64,000 nt of DNA from Achromobacter dolens (GTDB lineage: Bacteria > Pseudomonadota > Gammaproteobacteria > Burkholderiales > Burkholderiaceae_B): the NCBI RefSeq assembly GCF_902859745.1, contig NZ_CADIJW010000004.1, positions 124,001-188,000 of the forward strand, read 5' to 3'. The notes under the pieces are model-generated. The model was not told the DNA's origin, did no database searches, and saw nothing but the letters and a program-made list of their open reading frames with translations. The first letter of the stretch is position 1, and each line of letters begins with the position of its first letter. A program made the translations under genes and the position numbers. This document shows positions 58,868 through 64,000 of the stretch, piece after piece.

Positions 58868-59875
58868 TCATGCGGGAAACTGGCCCAGCGCCGCGCACAC
58901 TTCGGCCCGCACCGCATCAACGTCCGCGCCCCTGACGATATAGACCAGCCGCGACAGACGCTCGTCGTCCGGCCACTGCGGCAACGGCCGGATCGGATAG
59001 AGCTCGCCATGGACGCCATGAACCTCGCAGGGCAAAGCCTCGCCCTCGAAGCAGACCAGCCCCTTCATCCGCAACAACGCCGGGCCGAACCGCTCCTGCA
59101 CGCGGGACACACCCGCCAGAAAGGCGGCTCGGCCGATCGGCGCGACCAGCGCCAGCGAAAAGCTCGCCACCTGCGCATGACGCCCGACCATCGGCTTGGC
59201 GAACGCCCGCAGCCAGCCCGCCAGCTCGGCGCCATCGCGCCGCGCCTGCGTGTCAGGCCCCTCCAGCAACGCGCCGACCAATGGCGCATCGGTGCGCTGC
59301 ACGCAGCGCCGCGCGCCCGGATTGACCGCGGCCACGGCATGCTCCACCGCGCGCGTTTGCGCAACATCCGCCAAATCGGATTTGCTGAGAACGACGGTAT
59401 CGGCCAAGGCCAACTGCCGCAGCGCCTCCGGCTGAGTCTCCATCTGCAGCGGCCCGTGACGCACATCGACCACCACGATGGCGCCCCGGTAGGCATAGCG
59501 CTCGGCCAGGAAGCGGTCGTGCTTGAGCGTGAAGAGCACCGGCGCCGGATCCGCCAGGCCGCTGGTCTCGATCAGCACCCGGCGAAACGGCTTGATACGG
59601 CGATTGAGCGCCAGCATGAACAGCTCGCGCAGGGTGTCGGCCACCGCGCCGCTGACCACGCAGCACAGGCAGCCGCCCTCGATCAGCACGATGTTGTCCT
59701 GCGCCAGGCGGACCAGATGATGGTCCACGCCGATGTCGCCGTATTCATTGACGATGACCACGGCGTCGGCATAGGCCGGCTCACGCAGGAGGCGGTTGAG
59801 CAGCGTCGTCTTGCCGCTGCCCAGAAACCCCGAAATCACCGTCACGCCGATGCGCTTGTCGCCTTCCGCTGCCAT
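58868..59875 (-). CDS. CobW/COG0523 family GTPase
   Basis: 335 residues from ATG at 59875. Walker A SGFLGSGKTT near 15-24, metal-binding CxCC motif in EGGCLCCVV, ETSGLADPAP (switch region) and SKSDL as guanine motif, then a short C-terminal CobW_C domain. These GTPases deliver metal ions to target enzymes. It follows the Zur-preceded GTPase gene by 27 bases and likely shares its transcript. Confidence 0.92.
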   Translation of the reverse strand: MAAEGDKRIGVTVISGFLGSGKTTLLNRLLREPAYADAVVIVNEYGDIGVDHHLVRLAQDNIVLIEGGCLCCVVSGAVADTLRELFMLALNRRIKPFRRVLIETSGLADPAPVLFTLKHDRFLAERYAYRGAIVVVDVRHGPLQMETQPEALRQLALADTVVLSKSDLADVAQTRAVEHAVAAVNPGARRCVQRTDAPLVGALLEGPDTQARRDGAELAGWLRAFAKPMVGRHAQVASFSLALVAPIGRAAFLAGVSRVQERFGPALLRMKGLVCFEGEALPCEVHGVHGELYPIRPLPQWPDDERLSRLVYIVRGADVDAVRAEVCAALGQFPA

Positions 59876-59902
59876 CACCCCACGGACTTTTGCCCGCCCT
59901 CG

Positions 59903-61159
59903 CTATTGCGCCGCGCCCCAGACGGGGAACGGATCCCGAATCGTAGCCAATTCGGTCGCCGGACGGGTCATTTCTTCCTGCGTCATCAGGCACGCCTGCA
60001 GCCGCGCCGTCAACGCCTCCTGATCCATGCCAATCCCGATCAACACCAGCTCCTGACAGCGGTCGCCATAGATGGGATCCCAATCGGCCACGATCCGGGC
60101 GCGCGACTCGGCGTCTTCCGGCCAGCGATCGCGCGGCAACGCGGCCCACCAGTACCCGGCCGCGCCATGCCGCGAGACGGGGCCGGCCTGCGACCAGGAG
60201 GCCGCGAACGCGGGCCGCGTCACCAGCCAGAAATAGCCCTTGGAGCGCACCACCCCGGGCCACTCTTCTTGAAAACAATCCCACAGGCGCTGCGGGTGAA
60301 ACGGGCGACGCGCGCGGAACACGAAACTGCCGATACCGTATTCCTCGGTTTCGGGCGTGTGCTCGCCGCGCAACACCTTGAGCCAGCCGGGCGCCTGCGC
60401 CGCCTCCTCAAAATCGAAGCGCCCCGTGTCCAGCACGCGCGCCAGCGGCACCCGGCCGAACTCGCCGCGCACGACGTCGGCGCGTGGATTGAGCTGGCGC
60501 AGGATCGCCTCGAGCCGCTCCAGCTCGTCCGCCGTGATGAGATCGGTTTTGTTCAACACCATGACATCGCAGAATTCGACCTGTTCGATCAGCAGGTCGA
60601 CAACAGTGCGCTCGTCTTCCTCGCCCAGCGTTTCGCCACGCGCGGCCAGACGGTCATGGCTGGCGTAGTCGCGCAGGAAATTGAAGGCATCCACCACCGT
60701 GACCATGGTGTCCAGCCTGGCCACATCGGACAGGCTCAGGCCGTCCTCATCGCGGAAGGTGAAGGTCTCGGCCACCGGCAGCGGCTCCGAGATGCCAGTG
60801 GACTCGATCAACAGGTAATCGAAGCGCCCCTCGGCAGCCAGGCGGCGGATCTCGATCAACAGGTCCTCGCGCAACGTACAGCAGATGCAGCCGTTGCTCA
60901 TCTCCACCAGCTTTTCGTCCGCCCGTGACAGCGCCGCGCCGCCCTCGCGTACCAGCCGGGCATCGATATTGACATCCGACATGTCATTGACGATGACCGC
61001 CACCCGCCGCCCCTCGCGGTTGTTCAGCACATGGTTGAGCAAGGTGGTCTTGCCCGCGCCGAGAAAGCCCGACAACACGGTCACCGGCAAGCGCGCATCC
61101 GCCCGCCCATCCGCTCCCGCACAGGGCCCCGGCCCCGCCTCTTCGTTGCCTATCCGCAT
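59903..61159 (-). CDS. zigA: zinc-responsive COG0523 GTPase, ZigA-like
   Basis: 418 residues from ATG at 61159; a TTG at 61171 is an alternative. Walker [11 protein letters not shown] near 33-42, CxCC in [27 protein letters not shown], guanine motif NKTDL, and a large C-terminal domain with [20 protein letters not shown]. The family allocates zinc under starvation. The Zur box at 61175-61197 lies 16 bases before the start and would silence the pair when zinc is plentiful. Confidence 0.9.
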   Translation of the reverse strand: MRIGNEEAGPGPCAGADGRADARLPVTVLSGFLGAGKTTLLNHVLNNREGRRVAVIVNDMSDVNIDARLVREGGAALSRADEKLVEMSNGCICCTLREDLLIEIRRLAAEGRFDYLLIESTGISEPLPVAETFTFRDEDGLSLSDVARLDTMVTVVDAFNFLRDYASHDRLAARGETLGEEDERTVVDLLIEQVEFCDVMVLNKTDLITADELERLEAILRQLNPRADVVRGEFGRVPLARVLDTGRFDFEEAAQAPGWLKVLRGEHTPETEEYGIGSFVFRARRPFHPQRLWDCFQEEWPGVVRSKGYFWLVTRPAFAASWSQAGPVSRHGAAGYWWAALPRDRWPEDAESRARIVADWDPIYGDRCQELVLIGIGMDQEALTARLQACLMTQEEMTRPATELATIRDPFPVWGAAQ

Positions 61160-61174
61160 GACACCCACCAAAAA

Positions 61175-61197
61175 GAAATGTTATTACATAACAAATC
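61175..61197. promoter_or_regulatory. Zur operator
   Basis: GAAATGTTAT-TAC-ATAACAAATC fits the proteobacterial Zur consensus GAAATGTTATANTATAACATTTC in 19 or so positions, with the left half perfect and two mismatches in the right half. It lies directly upstream of the ZigA-like gene. Confidence 0.85.
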
Positions 61198-61304
61198 TTA
61201 CGCGCGCCACGCCTCCGGGAGCAAGTCCGCAACGATCAGGACGGGTAACAAGCACAGCACCCCGCGCGAACGCGCGCGACAAAACCAAAGCAATAAAAAC
61301 CAAA

Positions 61305-61332
61305 AGGGCCACTCACTTGCGTGAGTGGCCCT
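61305..61332 (-). terminator. intrinsic terminator after tRNA-Asn
   Basis: A 12-bp perfect stem AGGGCCACTCAC with TTGC loop; T-rich sequence follows on the minus strand, nine bases past the tRNA. Confidence 0.9.
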
Positions 61333-61340
61333 GAATTCTT

Positions 61341-61416
61341 TGGCTCCCCGAGCTGGGCTCGAACCAGCGACCTGCGGATTAACAGTCCGTCGCTCTACCG
61401 ACTGAGCTATCGGGGA
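61341..61416 (-). tRNA. tRNA-Asn (GUU)
   Basis: 76 bases on the minus strand with encoded CCA. Acceptor TCCCCGA pairs with TCGGGGA, anticodon loop CTGTTAA, T-loop TTCGAGC. Confidence 0.97.
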
Positions 61417-61432
61417 ACTGCTAAGAAACGAG

Positions 61433-61461
61433 ATTATGAAGGAAAAATTCGAAGTGTGCAA
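61433..61461 (-). promoter_or_regulatory. sigma-70 promoter of tRNA-Asn
   Basis: On the minus strand TTGCAC (61461-61456), 17-base spacer and CATAAT (61438-61433), about 17 bases before the tRNA. Confidence 0.75.
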
Positions 61462-61496
61462 ATCGGACCTTTTTTCGCGCCACACGCATCGCAAGT

Positions 61497-61525
61497 TTCC
61501 CATCGCCAAGAAACTCTGATATGAT
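61497..61525 (+). promoter_or_regulatory. possible promoter of tRNA-Thr
   Basis: TTCCCA (61497-61502), 17-base spacer, TATGAT (61520-61525). It lies about 100 bases before the tRNA, longer than usual. Confidence 0.4.
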
Positions 61526-61627
61526 TTCGGTCTTTCCAAATCAGGCCCCATAAACAGGGCATGAAATGGCGAAGAAAAAGATGTTTTGCTGAAGCTCTGG
61601 CTTGCCGGAAACGAAGCAAATGGTCTT

Positions 61628-61703
61628 GCCGGCATAGCTCAGTTGGTAGAGCAGCGCATTCGTAATGCGAAGGTCGTAGGTTCGACTCCTATTGCCGGCA
61701 CCA
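61628..61703 (+). tRNA. tRNA-Thr (CGU)
   Basis: 76 bases with encoded CCA. Acceptor GCCGGCA/TGCCGGC, anticodon loop TTCGTAA, T-loop TTCGACT. Confidence 0.97.
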
Positions 61704-61709
61704 GAATTC

Positions 61710-61738
61710 AAAAAGCAGCCCCCGCGGGCTGCTTTTTT
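61710..61738 (+). terminator. intrinsic terminator after tRNA-Thr
   Basis: AAAAAGCAGCCC pairs with GGGCTGCTTTTT around CCGC, with a T-run. Confidence 0.92.
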
Positions 61739-61850
61739 CATTTGCGCCTGGCGCGGCGCAACGGCCCTCGGCCCGCAGCCCCGCCCTTGCGGGAACTCCG
61801 GCCTCGCCGCGCACGTCCAATCCGCTGGACACCACACGGCGACGACTATC

Positions 61851-62510
61851 ATGCGCATCCTTCTCGTCGAAGACGACACCATGATCGGTGAAAGCGTGCT
61901 GGACTGCCTGCGCGCCGAACATTACGCCGTCGACTGGGTCAAGGACGGCCATGCGGCCGAACTGGCCCTGCGCACCGATCCCTATGACCTCGTGCTGCTG
62001 GACCTGGGGCTGCCGCGCCGCGACGGCCTGTCGCTGCTGCGCGACCTGCGCGGCCGCAAGGACCGCACCCCCGTCCTGATCGCCACCGCGCGCGACGCTG
62101 TCAGCGACCGCATAGCGGGTTTGGACGCCGGCGCCGACGACTACATTGTCAAGCCCTACGATCTCGATGAGCTGCTGGCGCGCATGCGCGCCCTGATCCG
62201 CCGCAGCGCCGGGCGCGCCGAGCCGGTGTTCGAGCACGACGGCATCGTCATCGACCCGCAATCGCACGCCGCCACGGTCGACGGCACGCCGGTGCCGCTG
62301 ACCGCGCGCGAATGGGCGGTGCTGGAGCCGCTGATCGCCCGCCCCGGCATGATCTTCTCGCGCGCCCAGCTCGAGGAAAAGCTTTATAGCTGGAAGGACA
62401 GCGTCAGCAGCAACGCGGTCGAGGTTTATATTCATGGCCTGCGCAAGAAACTCGGTCAGGACCTGATCCAGAACGTGAGAGGCGTCGGCTATGTCATTCC
62501 CAAAACATGA
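61851..62510 (+). CDS. OmpR-family response regulator (QseB/TctD-like)
   Basis: 219 residues. Receiver domain (1-115) with acidic pocket EDD at 7-9, phosphoacceptor D51 in LVLLDLGLP, and the lysine of YIVKPYD near 103. The winged-helix output domain (about 125-219) has LTAREWAVLEPLI and the recognition region SSNAVEVYIHGLRKKLG. Its stop overlaps the sensor kinase start (ATGA), so the pair is co-translated. Confidence 0.95.
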   Translation: MRILLVEDDTMIGESVLDCLRAEHYAVDWVKDGHAAELALRTDPYDLVLLDLGLPRRDGLSLLRDLRGRKDRTPVLIATARDAVSDRIAGLDAGADDYIVKPYDLDELLARMRALIRRSAGRAEPVFEHDGIVIDPQSHAATVDGTPVPLTAREWAVLEPLIARPGMIFSRAQLEEKLYSWKDSVSSNAVEVYIHGLRKKLGQDLIQNVRGVGYVIPKT

Positions 62511-63850
62511 GCATTCCGCTTAGCTATTCGCTGCGGGCCCGGTTGCTGTTCTTCCTGCTGGCCGCGATCGCGGTCGGCGCCCTGGTGCAGGGCGTCATCG
62601 CCTATCGCAGCACCCTGCAGCAGGCCGACGACATCTTCGATTCGCTGTTGCAGCGCACCGCGCTGTCGCTCGGCACTGGCGACGGGCTGCTGCGGATGGG
62701 ACCGGCACACACCAAGGGGTCGGCCACGCCGATGGCCGACGACCTCATCATCCAGATCTGGACGCCCGATGGCGTGCGCGTGTTCAATTCGCGCTCGCGC
62801 CGCCCCCTGCCCGACCAGATCGTCCTGGGTTTCGCAGACGCCGAAGTCGAAGGCAGCACCTATCGCGTCTACTCGCTGGCCACGCCGTTCCAGGTGATCC
62901 AGGTGGCGCAGGACATGCAGGTTCGCAAGCGCATGGCGGGCGCGCTGGCCTGGCGCACGGTCGCGCCGATCGCGGCGGCGGCGCCGCTGCTGATGCTGAT
63001 CGTCTGGTGCGTGGTGAGCTGGTCGCTACGGCCCGTCAAGCGCGCCCGGGCGCAGGTGGCAGCCCGCCGGCCCGAGGACCTTTCGCCCATCAATGTGCCC
63101 GACCTGCCCGATGAAATCCGGCCACTGATGCAGGAACTGAACCTGCTGCTGGAACGGATGCGCGGCGCCTTCGCGCAGCAGAAGCAATTCGTCGGCGATG
63201 CCGCGCACGAGCTGCGCTCGCCGCTGGCGGCGCTGAACCTGCAACTGCAATCGCTGCGCCGCGCGGGCGACGATGCCAGCCGCCGCGTCGCCGAGCAACG
63301 GCTGGCGGCGGGCATCGAGCGCGCCACGCGGCTGGTGGAGCAATTGCTGTCGATGGCGCGCCACGAGAACCACGCCGAACAGCCGCCCGCCGAGACGGTG
63401 GACCTGGCCGACGTGGTGCGCCTGGCCCTGTCCGAGACGCTGCCCGCGGCCAACGCCAAGGACATCGGCATCGAGCTGCACGGCGCGCCGCAGGCCATGG
63501 TGCGCGGACGCCGCGACGACCTGGTGCTGCTGGCGCGCAACCTGCTCGACAACGCCATCAAATACACCCCCGCCGGCGGCCATATCGCGATCCGGCTCGA
63601 CACGCCGGCGGACGGCGCCCGGCTGCTGATCGACGACAATGGCCCGGGCATCCCGCCGGCCGAGCGCGCCCGCGTGTTCGACCGTTTCTACCGGCTGGAC
63701 GGCAACACCCAGCCCGGCAGCGGCCTGGGCCTGGCGATCGCCCGCGCGATCGCCGAACGCCATGACGCAATCATCACGCTCGAGGACGTTCCCGGCGGTC
63801 CGGGCCTGCGGGCCCGGGTGGTGTTTCCGCCGCCGCAGTCGGCAACTTAA
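62507..63850 (+). CDS. sensor histidine kinase (QseC/TctE-like)
   Basis: 447 residues. Membrane segments at about 10-32 and 150-172 enclose a periplasmic sensor domain of about 115 residues. HAMP-like linker, then the phosphoacceptor histidine near 233 in GDAAHELRSPLAALNL. The ATPase domain has N-box NLLDNAIKYTP, G1 DDNGPGIP and G2 GSGLGLAIA. It phosphorylates the preceding regulator; the signal is unknown. Confidence 0.95.
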   Translation: MSIPLSYSLRARLLFFLLAAIAVGALVQGVIAYRSTLQQADDIFDSLLQRTALSLGTGDGLLRMGPAHTKGSATPMADDLIIQIWTPDGVRVFNSRSRRPLPDQIVLGFADAEVEGSTYRVYSLATPFQVIQVAQDMQVRKRMAGALAWRTVAPIAAAAPLLMLIVWCVVSWSLRPVKRARAQVAARRPEDLSPINVPDLPDEIRPLMQELNLLLERMRGAFAQQKQFVGDAAHELRSPLAALNLQLQSLRRAGDDASRRVAEQRLAAGIERATRLVEQLLSMARHENHAEQPPAETVDLADVVRLALSETLPAANAKDIGIELHGAPQAMVRGRRDDLVLLARNLLDNAIKYTPAGGHIAIRLDTPADGARLLIDDNGPGIPPAERARVFDRFYRLDGNTQPGSGLGLAIARAIAERHDAIITLEDVPGGPGLRARVVFPPPQSAT

Positions 63851-63862
63851 GATTCACCTAAG
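63846..63862 (+). promoter_or_regulatory. possible OmpR-type direct repeat
   Basis: CTTAAG (63846-63851) and CCTAAG (63857-63862) recur with an 11-base period just after the kinase gene and before the next one. This spacing fits binding by an OmpR-family dimer, possibly the regulator encoded here. Confidence 0.4.
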
Positions 63863-63913
63863 TGTCAGGCCCGAAGATAGCGCCATGTCCCCAAACATGA
63901 CGCAGGAGCCGAC

Positions 63914-64000
63914 ATGAAGACCTCGAAGATGAACCCCTCGCGCCTGGTGCTGGCGCTGCTGGCTGCCGGCGCCATTGGCGGCGCCGGCGCTACCGCCGCG
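63914..64000 (+). CDS. exported protein, signal peptide only, 3' end outside window
   Basis: ATG at 63914 behind CAGGAG. The 29 visible residues (MKTSKMNPSRLVLALLAAGA on) form a Sec signal peptide. In related bacteria a DegP/MucD-type serine protease often follows such a two-component pair, and the start is compatible, but nothing visible proves this. Confidence 0.6.
   Translation, partial: MKTSKMNPSRLVLALLAAGAIGGAGATAA

Noticed and set aside
58379-60928. 849-codon open frame opposite the LysR and GTPase genes
   Set aside because: It spans three good minus-strand genes and has antisense composition.

Overview
The window is high-GC chromosomal DNA with genes packed tightly on both strands. 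It looks like a betaproteobacterium of the Alcaligenaceae, most likely Achromobacter or Bordetella. The grounds are the PriB-containing rpsF operon, the rimP-nusA-infB-rbfA-truB order, two Bug-type tripartite tricarboxylate receptors, many LysR regulators, and GC-rich palindromic intergenic repeats. The genus is an inference; no rRNA operon is present. I see no phage, insertion sequence, CRISPR array or plasmid gene.

Layout. 1-6000: the 3' part of a MocR-type aminotransferase gene, a DedA membrane protein, small unknown genes, an Lrp/AsnC regulator, a lipoprotein, a PdxA-family dehydrogenase and a bile-acid-symporter-like carrier. 6068-10031 (minus): rpsF-priB-rpsR-rplI, then after a terminator a kinase-fold gene translationally coupled to dnaB. 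10266-15278 (minus): xseB-ispA-dxs (isoprenoid precursors), then folE2 and a DUF817 membrane protein. 15361-20081: a divergent IclR/Bug pair, an acyltransferase, and a Rieske oxygenase behind a structured leader. 20148-27888: a 2-aminoethylphosphonate uptake and degradation locus with ABC transporter, phosphonatase, FAD oxidoreductase, LysR regulator and HD protein, but no transaminase. 27962-34107: sulfurtransferase, DMT exporter, htpX, sdaA and a Na/Pi-cotransporter-like gene.

34108-34797 is a palindrome-rich gap with a tandem GC repeat, a 14-bp hairpin and a 172-bp element bounded by 32-bp perfect inverted repeats. 34798-45118: dienelactone hydrolase, ZIP transporter, polA, a LOG-like protein, an AbgB-type amidohydrolase with Bug receptor and divergent LysR regulator, and a LysR/tautomerase pair. 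45300-53455 (minus): rimP-nusA-infB-rbfA-truB-typA, with a strong intrinsic terminator immediately before rimP that looks like an attenuator. 53932-56957 (minus): scpB-rluB, carrying respectively a long acidic and a long basic low-complexity tail. tRNA-fMet is divergent from them at 57025.

57833-64000: a LysR regulator, a Zur-box-preceded pair of CobW/COG0523 metallochaperone GTPases, tRNA-Asn and tRNA-Thr, an OmpR-type two-component system, and the signal peptide of a further exported protein cut by the window edge.

Most of the window is housekeeping plus catabolic and transport accessory genes. The parts most worth a second look are the rimP attenuator, the inverted-repeat element at 34.6 kb, the Rieske leader and its enlarged cluster-binding loop, the Zur-GTPase locus, the transaminase-less phosphonate cluster, and the oppositely charged ScpB and RluB tails.
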